A stretch of DNA of 64,000 nt from Croceicoccus sp. (GTDB lineage Bacteria > Pseudomonadota > Alphaproteobacteria > Sphingomonadales > Sphingomonadaceae), in the NCBI GenBank assembly GCA_002694745.1, contig NZMY01000029.1:62001-126000 (forward strand). The letters are read 5' to 3'. Shown piece after piece: positions 40,690 to 49,096 of this stretch. The first letter of the stretch is position 1; each line of letters begins with the position of its first letter. Made by a program: the position numbers and the translations under genes. Below the pieces are notes generated by a model that worked only from the letters and a program-made list of their open reading frames with translations, did no database searches and was not told the origin of the DNA.

Positions 40690-40732
40690 CCTCATCCGGG
40701 CGTAAAAGTGGTTCCCACTTTTACTGATGAGG
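40690..40732. repeat. Nested palindrome, REP-like
   Basis: Outer CCTCATC/GATGAGG encloses a perfect GTAAAAGTGG/CCACTTTTAC stem with a three-base loop. Its compact nested form resembles REP-type intergenic palindromes; a genome search would show whether it is repeated. Confidence 0.6.
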
Positions 40733-40840
40733 TTCCGCGCTGATCTGCACCGAGGCGCATGACGAGAGCGGCGAAACTCAATTCATCGAGCCGCCTGATG
40801 GATCAGCGATGGAGGAAGGACCGTGCGGGGAAACGCGAAA

Positions 40841-40873
40841 AGGGCATGCGGGCCTTAAGTAAGGCCCTGCCCT
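40841..40873 (-). terminator. Terminator-like hairpin upstream of rpsL, no gene assigned
   Basis: AGGGCA and GGGCCTTA pair with TAAGGCCC and TGCCCT around a two-base centre, with a three-base bulge; on the minus strand it is followed by TTTC. It points the same way as rpsL but no minus-strand gene lies before it in this window. Confidence 0.5.
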
Positions 40874-41125
40874 GGCGATCGCCGCACGAACCGAAACGCT
40901 CCACCCGGGTCCAGCCGGGTTACTTTGACGGATAACGAGGCGCTGCCCTGTTCGGACGGGCCCCACTCACCGGCAATGTTCAGCTCTGTCCACCGGTAGG
41001 GGGTTAGCCCTGCTGGCGGTTGGCGCGGCCCTTAAGGGGATTCGGGGGTGGGGTCAAGGCTAGCCTTTAATTCATCTAGCCGTAAAGAAGTGCGCCATCT
41101 GATAAAAGCGGGAGGCTTATTGCCA

Positions 41126-42520
41126 ATGGGAGACCATCGCTGGAGCGACGACCTACTGAATCGAAAGGTCTTTGGTGAACACCTGATAGAATTAATGAAG
41201 TCTCGCTACGAAGCACGAAAAAGGGCAGATATCGGATCACTAATCATAAACTTAGATGCACCTTGGGGTAGCGGTAAAACGTATATTATCGAAAAACTAG
41301 CCTCTATATTAGCTGACGAGGATTATGCAGTTTCGAAAATAAACGCCTGGGAAGAAGATAGGAACAGCGATCCATTAATATTGATAATGAGCGCTATTAA
41401 TAAAACTCTAAGCGAAAAAGCCATTGGTAGTAGCAAGGCCAAAAAACTATTAGGTGACGCAAAGTCTGCCTTAGCCCCTGTTGCTATAGAGGCCGGTAAA
41501 CAAATCGGAAAGCATTTGCTTAGATCAGTTACCGGATTATCAATTGATAAATTATCCGAAGCATATTTGGATAATCAAGCCATCTCTGACGACGAAGATT
41601 TTGAAAAAGAGGCGGCGGACGCATTCGAAAAATATGTTGATGCAAAACTTCAGGCACATGAATCTGAAAAGCAGTCAATAGCGTTATTTAAGTCAAAATC
41701 ATCGAAGGCATTGGACGAGCTTTCAAAAGGAGGCATGAAACTGCCTCTTTTTGTTTTTATAGATGAGTTAGACCGATGCCATCCAGATTACGCGATAAAG
41801 CTATTAGAAAATATCAAACATGTGTTTGATATTGAGGGCTTAGTTTTTGTAATTTCAACTGACACCTTACAACTTCGAGAAGTCGTCAAGGGCTATTTTG
41901 GACAAGGTTTTGATGGTGGCGTTTATTTAAGAAAGTTTTTTGATCGAACAGTGGTTCTTCCCCCAGCATCGAATTTGGATTTTTCGCTGAAAAAATTTGA
42001 ATTGTATGGGGTGGACTTCGATAAATTAAGCCCACCAGAAGGTGTTAATATAAGTTACATTATAGAATCATGGACAAATTTTGTACATTGCTCGAGACGA
42101 GATATTGAGCAGATTGCTGAGATACTATCTAATTTTACGAACACGTGGCCATATCCCAACATAATAGATCCAGTTTCTTCTCTTATATTAGCCTCAGCAT
42201 ATTTTTTCCATCCTCACGAATTCGTTACAATGGGCCCTGGCGCCCTATTTAAGGGGTCTACCGGGCGATGGATGATTAAGGCCCCATTTTCCGATTCATC
42301 AGAAGACACGTGGTCAATATTTAATAATATAAAGTCTGATGGGAATAGACCCTTTCATTCAATAGATTTACATAAGGGTTACAGCGGAAGGTTTTTAAAT
42401 CAGGAAATGTTATCTCTAAGCGGTTCGAGTCAAAATCCTCAAGCCGAGCGATCTCGCTCGAATGAATATAGTGATTTTATTGTTGTGTCCGCAAAGTCAG
42501 TTTTAAACATAGATCACTAA
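41126..42520 (+). CDS. KAP-family P-loop NTPase, AT-rich, probably acquired
   Basis: 464 aa from the ATG at 41126, which has GGGAGG about 11 bases upstream; the track start at GTG 41048 lacks one. Walker A is NLDAPWGSGKTYIIEKL (about residue 50) and the extended KAP Walker B is LFVFIDELDRCHPDYAIKLLENIKHVF (about residue 208), with WEEDRNSDPLILI between, all typical of KAP ATPases. No clear membrane helix between the Walker motifs. The gene is visibly AT-rich (around 40 percent GC by eye) in a high-GC neighbourhood and uses many ATA, TTA and AGA codons. Such NTPases occur in phage-defence systems, but no partner gene (for example the QatB, C and D type) is adjacent. Function is inferred at family level only. 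Confidence 0.88.
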   Translation: MGDHRWSDDLLNRKVFGEHLIELMKSRYEARKRADIGSLIINLDAPWGSGKTYIIEKLASILADEDYAVSKINAWEEDRNSDPLILIMSAINKTLSEKAIGSSKAKKLLGDAKSALAPVAIEAGKQIGKHLLRSVTGLSIDKLSEAYLDNQAISDDEDFEKEAADAFEKYVDAKLQAHESEKQSIALFKSKSSKALDELSKGGMKLPLFVFIDELDRCHPDYAIKLLENIKHVFDIEGLVFVISTDTLQLREVVKGYFGQGFDGGVYLRKFFDRTVVLPPASNLDFSLKKFELYGVDFDKLSPPEGVNISYIIESWTNFVHCSRRDIEQIAEILSNFTNTWPYPNIIDPVSSLILASAYFFHPHEFVTMGPGALFKGSTGRWMIKAPFSDSSEDTWSIFNNIKSDGNRPFHSIDLHKGYSGRFLNQEMLSLSGSSQNPQAERSRSNEYSDFIVVSAKSVLNIDH

Positions 42521-42589
42521 TCTTTTTATTTTCCTACACCCCCTCCCCCTCATATCCCCAAGCGCCCCTCACCCAGCAGGAGCGCGTCC

Positions 42590-43660
42590 ATGTCCGGCAC
42601 ACCCCCAACCCAATCGGCCCCGCCTGAAATCCGCTTTACGCCCGTGCCTCGCGCGCGGCGGCGGAAGCTGACTGCGCGGCGGCAGCGGCAGTTCATCGAG
42701 GCGCTGGCGCGGACGGGGCTTGTTTCGGAGGCAGCGGAGGAAGTGGGGGTCAGCGTCGCGGCGCTGGAGAAGCTGCGTTATTCCGAGGCCGGGCAGAGGG
42801 CGGTGCGGGGGCTGAGCTTTCGCGCGGCGTGGGATGCGGCGCGGGGGTGCGAGGCGGCCAGGAAGGCCAGATCGGAGCGCAGGCGTTTGGGTTGCAGGCT
42901 GGCGGGGCGCAAGCTGGCGGGGCGCGGGGTCGCCGGGCGCGGTGGCTTTGGGGATGGGGGTTTCGCGGATGGCCATTTCGCGGATGGCCATTTCGCGCAT
43001 GGTGGGCGCGGGACCCTGCGCGATGCGCCGCCGGAGGTTGCGCCAGAGGTTACGCCAAAGGCTTCTGGGGCGTTTCGGCTCTCCTGCGCTTCGGCCCATC
43101 CTTCGCAGCGGACCAGCCGTGCCGCCTTTACCGGGCCGGAGCCTTCGCCGGACGATCCGCTGCTGGGGTTCAGGCCGTTCCTCCATCCCTGCCCGCGCCG
43201 GAACTCGATCACGCCCGACCGGCAGCGCGCGTTCATCGCGGCGCTCGCCGCCAGCGGATCGGTGCGGCAGGCGGCGCGCGCCATCGGGGCCAGCGTGGAG
43301 GCGCTCTACAATCTGCGCGCGCGCGGCGGGGCGGAGGAATTTGCCGCCGCGTGGGAGAAGGCCATCGACCTCGGCATCGCGAGGCTGGAGGACACGGCGC
43401 TGGCCCGCGCCATAGAGGGCGAGCTGCGCCCCGTCGTCGCGCGCGGCGAGATCATCGGCGAATACCGCGTGCATAACGAGGCGCTGGTGATGTTCCTGCT
43501 GCGCCATCGCCGGTCCCGGCGATACGGGCCGGTGCCTGAGCGCCCTGCCCCCGACGGGCCGAGCCACGGGGAGATCATGGACGGCATCATGGTCAAGCTG
43601 AGCCGCGCGAGGGAGCGCATGATCGCGGGGCTGGATCCGGTGGAGGGCGCGGCGGATTGA
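42590..43660 (+). CDS. Protein with two terminase-small-subunit-like helix-turn-helix domains
   Basis: 356 aa. Two related HTH units: residues 24-65 (RRQRQFIEALARTGLVSEAAEEVGVSVAALEKLR) and about 208-250 (DRQRAFIAALAASGSVRQAARAIGASVEALYNLR), the second continuing into a longer helical region (EEFAAAWEKAIDLGIARLEDTALARAI). Between them lies a low-complexity Arg/Gly/Ala region with pentapeptide repeats. These domains resemble DNA-binding regions of phage small terminases, yet no phage genes are nearby. High GC like its neighbours, so it is not part of the AT-rich KAP insert. AGGAG precedes the ATG. Function unknown. Confidence 0.75.
   Translation: MSGTPPTQSAPPEIRFTPVPRARRRKLTARRQRQFIEALARTGLVSEAAEEVGVSVAALEKLRYSEAGQRAVRGLSFRAAWDAARGCEAARKARSERRRLGCRLAGRKLAGRGVAGRGGFGDGGFADGHFADGHFAHGGRGTLRDAPPEVAPEVTPKASGAFRLSCASAHPSQRTSRAAFTGPEPSPDDPLLGFRPFLHPCPRRNSITPDRQRAFIAALAASGSVRQAARAIGASVEALYNLRARGGAEEFAAAWEKAIDLGIARLEDTALARAIEGELRPVVARGEIIGEYRVHNEALVMFLLRHRRSRRYGPVPERPAPDGPSHGEIMDGIMVKLSRARERMIAGLDPVEGAAD
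42961..43005 (+). repeat. Tandem 15-bp repeat encoding FADGH
   Basis: Two identical copies of TTTCGCGGATGGCCA and a third diverged copy, in frame in the HTH gene. A second, more degenerate 15-bp series encoding LAGR-x lies just upstream (about 42898-42942). Confidence 0.85.
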
Positions 43661-43744
43661 GGCGGTTTGCGGCGGGCAGGTCGCAGATTCTTGATGGATC
43701 GCAGGGGTCTAGCGGCTTTCTCAATCAAAATGGTCGACTTACGG

Positions 43745-43761
43745 ATGATACATGGTATCAT
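43745..43761. promoter_or_regulatory. Candidate operator upstream of tonB
   Basis: Perfect inverted repeat ATGATAC-ATG-GTATCAT about 80 bp before the TonB gene. Regulator not identified; metal-responsive control would be plausible for a TonB gene but this is a guess. Confidence 0.4.
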
Positions 43762-43839
43762 GGCTGTCCCACGCGCCCGGTCCAGCCTTGGTTAGTGGGT
43801 AATCGGTGACGGGCCGGGCGCCATCAAGAGAGGTGCCTG

Positions 43840-44511
43840 ATGTCCTATACAGACACTCCGCAAGGCCAGAACCGCGGCGCTACGATCGCGACGGTCGCTG
43901 TCATCCATGCCGCGCTGGGCTATGCGCTGGTCTCCGGTTTCGGGGCGAGCGTCGTCACCGAGGTCGGCAAGACCATCAAGGCCACATTCGTGGAAAAGGT
44001 CGAGACGGTGAAGCTGGAGCCATTGCCTCCGATGGAGGCCGAACCCAGCGCCGATCCGCTGCCGACCGCGCCCGATACGGCGATCACGCTCGACCGGCCG
44101 AACAGCATCGACACCATGGTGTTCGACGTGCCCCTGCCGCCCTCGCCCCTGCCGGGCACGCACGAGATCGTCCTGCCCCCGATGCCGGTGCCGCCCGCGC
44201 CGCTGCCCGCCTATGAGGCGAAGGGCGCGGTGCCTCGTGGCAATCCGGGGACGTGGGTGACGCCGAACGATTACCCCTCGCGCGAGCTCAGGATGGGGAA
44301 CGAGGGGCTGACCCGGTTTCGGCTGGAAATCGGGGCCGACGGACGGGTGACCGATTGCACGATTACCGCGTCGAGCGGGCATCCCGGCCTTGACGAGGCG
44401 GCTTGCAAACTGGTGACGCGGCGCGCTCGGTTCGAGGCGGCGACGGGCGCGGACGGCGCGAAGACGGCGGGGCGTTACGAGAATGCGATCCGCTGGCAGA
44501 TACCCGGGTAA
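43840..44511 (+). CDS. tonB: TonB-family energy transducer
   Basis: 223 aa. N-terminal membrane anchor (ATIATVAVIHAALGYALVSGFG), a Pro-rich periplasmic spacer from about residue 50 to 130 (for example VPLPPSPLPG and PPMPVPPAPLP) and a C-terminal domain of about 80 residues (GLTRFRLEIGADGRVTDCTITASSGHPGLDEAACKLVTRRARF) of the TonB C type. It would couple proton motive force to TonB-dependent receptors such as the two in this window. No exbB or exbD beside it. Confidence 0.85.
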   Translation: MSYTDTPQGQNRGATIATVAVIHAALGYALVSGFGASVVTEVGKTIKATFVEKVETVKLEPLPPMEAEPSADPLPTAPDTAITLDRPNSIDTMVFDVPLPPSPLPGTHEIVLPPMPVPPAPLPAYEAKGAVPRGNPGTWVTPNDYPSRELRMGNEGLTRFRLEIGADGRVTDCTITASSGHPGLDEAACKLVTRRARFEAATGADGAKTAGRYENAIRWQIPG

Positions 44512-44558
44512 TCAACAGGGAACGGGGGCGGGTTTCGGCCTGCCCCCTTCTCCCGCCT

Positions 44559-45377
44559 TCAGTCCTTTTTGGCGGCGGTCAGGAAGTCGACCAGCGCCTT
44601 GACCTTTTTCTGGCGCCATTGCGGACGCGGGGCGACCAGCCAATAGGTGGCGCGCGTGTCCTCGATCTCGGACAGGGCGATCAGCTGGCCGGTCTCGATC
44701 TCGTGCTCGACCAGTTGCAGCGGCAGCACTGCGCGGCCCATGCCGCCCAGCACCGCCGACAACGCCTGTCCGGTCGCGCCGACGCGCAGGCCCGCCTCGA
44801 TCCCTTCTCCTTCGGTGCCCGGTTCGCTTTCGGGCCCGCCGGGCCATGAGATCCAGCTGTCGGGCGCGCCGGGGGCGGCGACCTCGACCCGGCGGCCGGG
44901 CGAGAGCGGAACGCCGTCGAGTTCGCCGGGGCTTTCGACGAGGCGCACCGCGAAATCGAGGTTCGCTTCGGTGAAATCGGTGTCGTGGCCGCCTGCCATG
45001 TGAAAGCGCGTGTCGGGATTCGCCTCGCGAAAGGCGGCGAGGCGGCGGGCGAACCATGCGCCGAAGAAGTCGCGCGGCGCGGCGAAGGTGAACTTGTGGC
45101 TGGACTGGCCCGCCTGCATCGCGTGGACCGCTTCCTCGAAGCGCAGAAACCCGCTGCGCAGCGAATCGAGGCCGGCGGCTGCCTCGTCGGTAAGCTCGAG
45201 ACCCTTGGGCGTGCGGCGGAACAGCACGACGCCCAGCAGATCCTCAAGCGCGCGGATCTGCTGGCCCACGGCGGCGGGGGTGACGGCAAGCTCGTCCGCG
45301 GCGCGGGTGAACGACAGGTGCCGGGCCGCGGCGTCGAGCACGCGCAGGCCGTTGAGGGGGAGATGGGTACGCTTCAT
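44559..45377 (-). CDS. LysR-family transcriptional regulator (GcvA-like)
   Basis: 272 aa from the ATG at 45377 (MKRTHLPLNGLRVLDAAAR); the track start adds 13 poorly matching residues. N-terminal winged HTH with HLSFTRAADELAVTPAAVGQQIRALEDLLGVVLFRRTPKG, then a periplasmic-binding-type effector domain. The opening LNGLRVLDAAARHLSFTRAA is typical of the GcvA subgroup. Target and effector unknown; apaG follows in the other direction of reading. Confidence 0.88.
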   Translation of the reverse strand: MKRTHLPLNGLRVLDAAARHLSFTRAADELAVTPAAVGQQIRALEDLLGVVLFRRTPKGLELTDEAAAGLDSLRSGFLRFEEAVHAMQAGQSSHKFTFAAPRDFFGAWFARRLAAFREANPDTRFHMAGGHDTDFTEANLDFAVRLVESPGELDGVPLSPGRRVEVAAPGAPDSWISWPGGPESEPGTEGEGIEAGLRVGATGQALSAVLGGMGRAVLPLQLVEHEIETGQLIALSEIEDTRATYWLVAPRPQWRQKKVKALVDFLTAAKKD

Positions 45378-45461
45378 GGCCAGATCGCTGATAATGCGCG
45401 CGCCGCGAATGGGCAACGCACGGATGCGATTCGCGCGCTAGCCCTGCGCGGTGGCCCGATT

Positions 45462-45866
45462 TCAGCGCTGCGCGGTTGCAGGTGCGGACAGCGGGAAGAA
45501 GGGGATCGCGGCCTCGAAGATGGTGCCGTCCTCGCGGCGGAAGCCGTAATAGCCTTCCATCGTGCCATGCGGCGTTTCCAGCGGGCAGCCCGAAACGTAA
45601 TCGTGGCTTTCCCCCGGTTTCAGCAGCGGTTTTTCGCCGACCACGCCTTCGCCGTCGACAAGGCTGACGCGCCCGGCCGCGTCGGTGATGCGCCAGTGCC
45701 GCGTCAGCAATTGCGCGCTCTGCTCGCCATTGTTCTCGATCCGGATGTGATAGGCCCAGAACCAGTGCCCGTCGGACACCTGCGATTGTTCCGGCAGGAA
45801 GCTGGCGGCGACCCGGACGGTGATGCCCTGCGATATCGCGGCATGATCGAATAGCTGCTCTATCAT
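45462..45866 (-). CDS. apaG: ApaG (Co2+/Mg2+ efflux-associated) protein
   Basis: 134 aa from the ATG at 45866; the ORF track begins 57 codons too far upstream. The FN3-like fold signature is visible: GITVRVAASFLPEQSQ, WFWAYHIRIENNGEQSAQLLTRHWRITDAAG, GVVGEKPLLKPGESHDYVSGCPLETPHGTMEGYYGF. Function in the cell is not well settled; in E. coli it is linked to diadenosine metabolism and metal homeostasis. It may have a short or no leader. Confidence 0.93.
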   Translation of the reverse strand: MIEQLFDHAAISQGITVRVAASFLPEQSQVSDGHWFWAYHIRIENNGEQSAQLLTRHWRITDAAGRVSLVDGEGVVGEKPLLKPGESHDYVSGCPLETPHGTMEGYYGFRREDGTIFEAAIPFFPLSAPATAQR

Positions 45867-45975
45867 CGACACGCAGGTTAGGCGCAAATCGCCCCCGGAC
45901 GCAAATCGGGCGGGCGAGATGTGAACAATGGCGTGGCCGCTGGCGGGCCGATCATATGGCCGCGCGCGGGCCGGA

Positions 45976-47373
45976 TCAGGACGCGAGCAGGTTTTCCGCC
46001 GGTGCGTCGAAGGTCCAGCGCAGGCCGCCCGCGTCATAGGTCAGGCGGACCTCGGCCTCCAGAGTGGCGGCGGGGATGTCGCGGATGACCGAACTGCCGA
46101 ATCCCTCGCGTTCGGGGACGGTGACCGGCGGGCCGCCGGTTTCGGTCCAGCTGATGCGCAGCCGGTCGTCGGTCAGTTCCCAGGCGATGTCGACCTTGCC
46201 CGCGGTGCGCCCCTCGCCGTCTCCGACGCCGGCGTCGTCGATCTGCGACAGCGCGCCATATTTGAACGCATTGGTCGCCAGCTCGTGCAGCGCGAGGCCC
46301 AGCGTTTCGGCGGCGCGCGCGGTCAGCTCCACCGGCGGGCCCGAATGGGTCAGCGCCGTCCTGGCGCGGTCGATGGCGAAGGACAGCTGCGCCTCGACCA
46401 GATCGGCCATGTCGACGCTGCGCCATTCACGTTTCACCAGCAGGTCCTGGTTGGCGGCAAGCGCCTGGATGCGGCGCATGAAGCGTTTCAGGAACTCCTC
46501 GTTCCCCGGCGCCGAACGCCGGGCCAGCGCCATGATCAGCGTCAGCATGTTCTTGGCGCGATGGTTCACCTCGCGCAGCAGGTTCTCGATCGACTCGTTC
46601 TGCTCGCGCTGTTCGGTGATGTCGGTGTTGGTGCCGAACCAGAACTGCACGCTGCCGTCGGCGCCCCTGATCGGACGCGCGCGGGATAGGAACCAGCGAT
46701 ATTTGCCATCGGCGCCGCGCAGGGGGAACGTGTCCTCCCATAATTCGCCGGTGTCCCAGCTATGCTGCACACGCTCCACCACGCGGTCGACATGGTCAGG
46801 GTGATGCACGGCCTTCCAGCCCCAGCCTTCCATGTCCTCTATCGTGGTGCCGGTGTATTCGAACCAGCGGCGGTTGTACCAGAAGATCCAGCCTTCGGCG
46901 TCCGCGATCCACGCCAGCTGCGAGATATTGTCCGCCATCATCTTGAAGCGGGTCTCGCTTTCGGCCAGCGCGCGGCGCGCAAGGTCGAGGTCGCCCAGCT
47001 CGCGCGCGATCTTGCTGGCCCCGACGATCCGCCCGTCCGCATCGCGCACGGGAGAGACGGTGACGGTCACGTCGATGTCGGTGCCGTCCTTGCGGCGGCG
47101 CACCGTGTGGAACGGCATCACCCGTTCGCCGCGCTCGATGCGGGCGATGATGTCGTCCTCTTCGTGCTGACGGTCGTCGGGGATCAGCAGGCGGATCGAT
47201 TTGCCCAGAATGTCGCCGGCGCGATAGCCGAACAGCCGCTCCGCCGCCGGGTTCCAGCTGGTGATCGTGCCATCGAGCCGTTTGGACACGATCGCATCCT
47301 CGCAGCTTTCGAAGATCGCCGCGAGCAGGCCTTCGGCGGGCGTGCCGCTGATGGCGGGTGCGATCTCGTTCAT
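45976..47373 (-). CDS. PAS-PAS HWE-family sensor histidine kinase
   Basis: 465 aa, soluble. Two PAS domains (about 10-130, with NPAAERLFGYRAGDILG, and 135-260, with WYNRRWFEYTGTTIEDMEGWGW and the PAC ending WFGTNTDITEQ) precede the kinase core. The HWE subclass marks are visible: phospho-acceptor His in EVNHRAKNML, N-box HELATNAFKYGALS and G1 motif ISWTETGGPPV (W-x-E). No LOV cysteine motif. No response regulator is adjacent. Signals and output unknown; in alphaproteobacteria these kinases often feed PhyR-type general stress control. Confidence 0.9.
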   Translation of the reverse strand: MNEIAPAISGTPAEGLLAAIFESCEDAIVSKRLDGTITSWNPAAERLFGYRAGDILGKSIRLLIPDDRQHEEDDIIARIERGERVMPFHTVRRRKDGTDIDVTVTVSPVRDADGRIVGASKIARELGDLDLARRALAESETRFKMMADNISQLAWIADAEGWIFWYNRRWFEYTGTTIEDMEGWGWKAVHHPDHVDRVVERVQHSWDTGELWEDTFPLRGADGKYRWFLSRARPIRGADGSVQFWFGTNTDITEQREQNESIENLLREVNHRAKNMLTLIMALARRSAPGNEEFLKRFMRRIQALAANQDLLVKREWRSVDMADLVEAQLSFAIDRARTALTHSGPPVELTARAAETLGLALHELATNAFKYGALSQIDDAGVGDGEGRTAGKVDIAWELTDDRLRISWTETGGPPVTVPEREGFGSSVIRDIPAATLEAEVRLTYDAGGLRWTFDAPAENLLAS

Positions 47374-47400
47374 GCCGGGCGCTCCCTGTTCGGCGTCACG

Positions 47401-48609
47401 TCACAGCCCGATGGCGCGCAGGGCACGGTCGATATCCTCAAGCAGGTCGTCTGCATCCTCCAGCCCGACATTGAAGCGCAGCATTCCTTCATCGACACCC
47501 ATCTCGGCGCGTTTTTCCGGTCCGACCGAATGGTGGGTGGTCGATGCCGGATGGCACATCAGCGACCGTGCATCGCCGATATTGTTCGAGATATCAATCA
47601 GCTGAAGATTGTCGAGCAGCGCATGCGCCTGCGCCCTGCCCCCGTCGAGCACGAAGGAGAAGATGCAGCCGGGCATGTCCATCTGGCGCATCGCCATGTC
47701 GTGGCGCGGGTGGCTTGCAAGGCCGGGGTGCAGGATCTTCGGCACGCGGCCTTCCATGAAGCGCCCGATTTTCAGCGCGTTGTCGCACTGGCGGCGGGCG
47801 CGCAGTTCCAGCGTTTCGAGGCCCTTCAGCACCACCCATGCGTTGAACGGCGACAGGTTGGGCCCGGTGTTGCGCTGGAACGGGAGGAGCTTGTCGTTGA
47901 TGAATTCCTCGGACCCGCAGACCGCACCCGCCAGCACGCGGCCCTGCCCGTCCATCAGCTTGGTCGCGGAATAGGCGATGACGTCTGCGCCGAACTCCAT
48001 GGGCCGCTGCATCACCGGCGTGCAGAACGCATTGTCGACCACGGTGGTGATGCCATGCGCCTTCGCCAGAGCGCAGACATGGTCGAGATCGACGATGTCG
48101 AGCGTGGGATTGGCGGGGGTTTCGAAGAAGAACACCTTGGTGTTGGACTGGATCGCGGCCTCCCACGCGGCATTGTCGGTGGAATCGATCGTCGTCCCCT
48201 CGATCCCGAAGCGCGGCAGCAGTTCGTCGACCAGCCAGCGGCACGATCCGAAGGCCGCGCGCGCGGCGACGATGTGATCCCCTGCCGACAGCTGGCACAG
48301 CAGCGCCGCCGTCATCGCGGCCATGCCCGATGCCTGCGTGCGGCAGGCCTCTGCGCCTTCCATGATCGCGATGCGTTCATCCAGCATGGCGACGGTGGGG
48401 TTCTGCAGGCGCGAATAGGTCATGCCCGCCGCTTCGCCCGCAAAACGCGCGGCGGGTGTGGCGGCATCCTCGTAGCTGTAGCCCGAGGTGAGGAACATCG
48501 CCTCGCTCGTCTCGCCCATGTCGCTGCGCCATGTGCCGGCGCGGACGGCCTGTGTGGCGGGACGCCAGTTGCGGGTGATCGAGCGGTCGGTTCCGGTGGT
48601 GCGTTTCAT
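47401..48609 (-). CDS. metZ: O-succinylhomoserine sulfhydrylase
   Basis: 402 aa PLP enzyme of the Cys/Met metabolism family making homocysteine from O-succinylhomoserine and sulfide in methionine synthesis. The PLP Lys is in AYSATKLMDGQGRVLAG (about residue 211), with TYSRLQNPTVAMLDERIA and QASGMAAMTAALL upstream. Very close to the family norm in length. Its start lies 8 bases after a promoter-like element, see that entry. Confidence 0.94.
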   Translation of the reverse strand: MKRTTGTDRSITRNWRPATQAVRAGTWRSDMGETSEAMFLTSGYSYEDAATPAARFAGEAAGMTYSRLQNPTVAMLDERIAIMEGAEACRTQASGMAAMTAALLCQLSAGDHIVAARAAFGSCRWLVDELLPRFGIEGTTIDSTDNAAWEAAIQSNTKVFFFETPANPTLDIVDLDHVCALAKAHGITTVVDNAFCTPVMQRPMEFGADVIAYSATKLMDGQGRVLAGAVCGSEEFINDKLLPFQRNTGPNLSPFNAWVVLKGLETLELRARRQCDNALKIGRFMEGRVPKILHPGLASHPRHDMAMRQMDMPGCIFSFVLDGGRAQAHALLDNLQLIDISNNIGDARSLMCHPASTTHHSVGPEKRAEMGVDEGMLRFNVGLEDADDLLEDIDRALRAIGL

Positions 48610-48617
48610 GGGTGATG

Positions 48618-48646
48618 CGGTTAGCGTCGGGGCGCTGCCATGACAA
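48618..48646 (-). promoter_or_regulatory. Candidate promoter for a near-leaderless metZ mRNA
   Basis: Minus strand TTGTCA, 17 bp, TAACCG, then eight bases to the metZ ATG. No SD precedes the ATG. Inferred from spacing. Confidence 0.4.
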
Positions 48647-48678
48647 TGTCGGATTGCCGGATCGGGAGGCGGGGCACG

Positions 48679-49062
48679 CTAGTCGCGGTCGAGCCAGCGC
48701 TGCGTCGCGGGTAGCCATTGCAGGACGATCACTCCGACGCTGACCAGCATGACGAGGGCGGCGCGCACGAGAATCCAAGCATCGCCGGACAGTTCGGGCG
48801 GGACGCGCAGGATCGCGATCACCGCGAGGATGAAGGTTACGATGTGGAAACCCGTCATCAGGAACCGCATCAGCGCGCTGCGAAGCCAGACGAAGGCGGT
48901 GGTGAGCGCAAGATAGATGGTGAAGAATGCCGCGATGGTCGGCGTCAGCGGATAAGGCGTAAGCGCCCATGCGACGAGGATCGCGCCGGCCGCCAGCAGC
49001 GCATTGGCTCGCACGGTCCAGGGTGACTGCCCCATATGTCTTTCGTATGCCCGCAAAGCCAT
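48679..49062 (-). CDS. Small four-helix membrane protein (tandem pair, copy 1)
   Basis: 127 aa, mostly hydrophobic with four probable helices. N-terminal PWTVRANALLAAGAILVAWALTP and C-terminal VIVLQWLPATQRWLDRD are mirrored in the neighbouring gene, so the two look like duplicates. The start may be at 49062 or 27 bases downstream (MGQSPW). No domain known to me. Confidence 0.65.
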   Translation of the reverse strand: MALRAYERHMGQSPWTVRANALLAAGAILVAWALTPYPLTPTIAAFFTIYLALTTAFVWLRSALMRFLMTGFHIVTFILAVIAILRVPPELSGDAWILVRAALVMLVSVGVIVLQWLPATQRWLDRD

Positions 49063-49096
49063 CGTCGTCGTCCCGGCCCGATACGCCGTCTTGCCG

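Larger units (their letters stand above)
40570..41125. other. Structured intergenic region upstream of rpsL
   Basis: 556 bp with no supported gene. It should contain the str promoter, though I found no convincing -35/-10 pair. Three strong inverted repeats are listed separately. From about 41050 the base composition falls sharply towards AT as the KAP gene begins, with CTAGCC repeated at 41063 and near 41080. Confidence 0.6.

Noticed and set aside
40570-41047. Hidden small gene upstream of rpsL
   Set aside because: The short ORFs here (for example 40778-40966) have no SD and overlap strong inverted repeats; better explained as a regulatory region.
41126-43660. KAP NTPase plus HTH gene as a two-gene defence system
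   Set aside because: Sharp base-composition change between them shows they did not arrive together; no Qat, TatD or QueC-like partner is present.
46762-48615. 617-aa plus-strand ORF
   Set aside because: Antisense to metZ and the PAS-HWE kinase.
48610-48680. SAM riboswitch upstream of metZ
   Set aside because: The promoter-like element lies 8 bases from the start, leaving no leader to fold; no SAM-II or SAM/SAH core motif seen.
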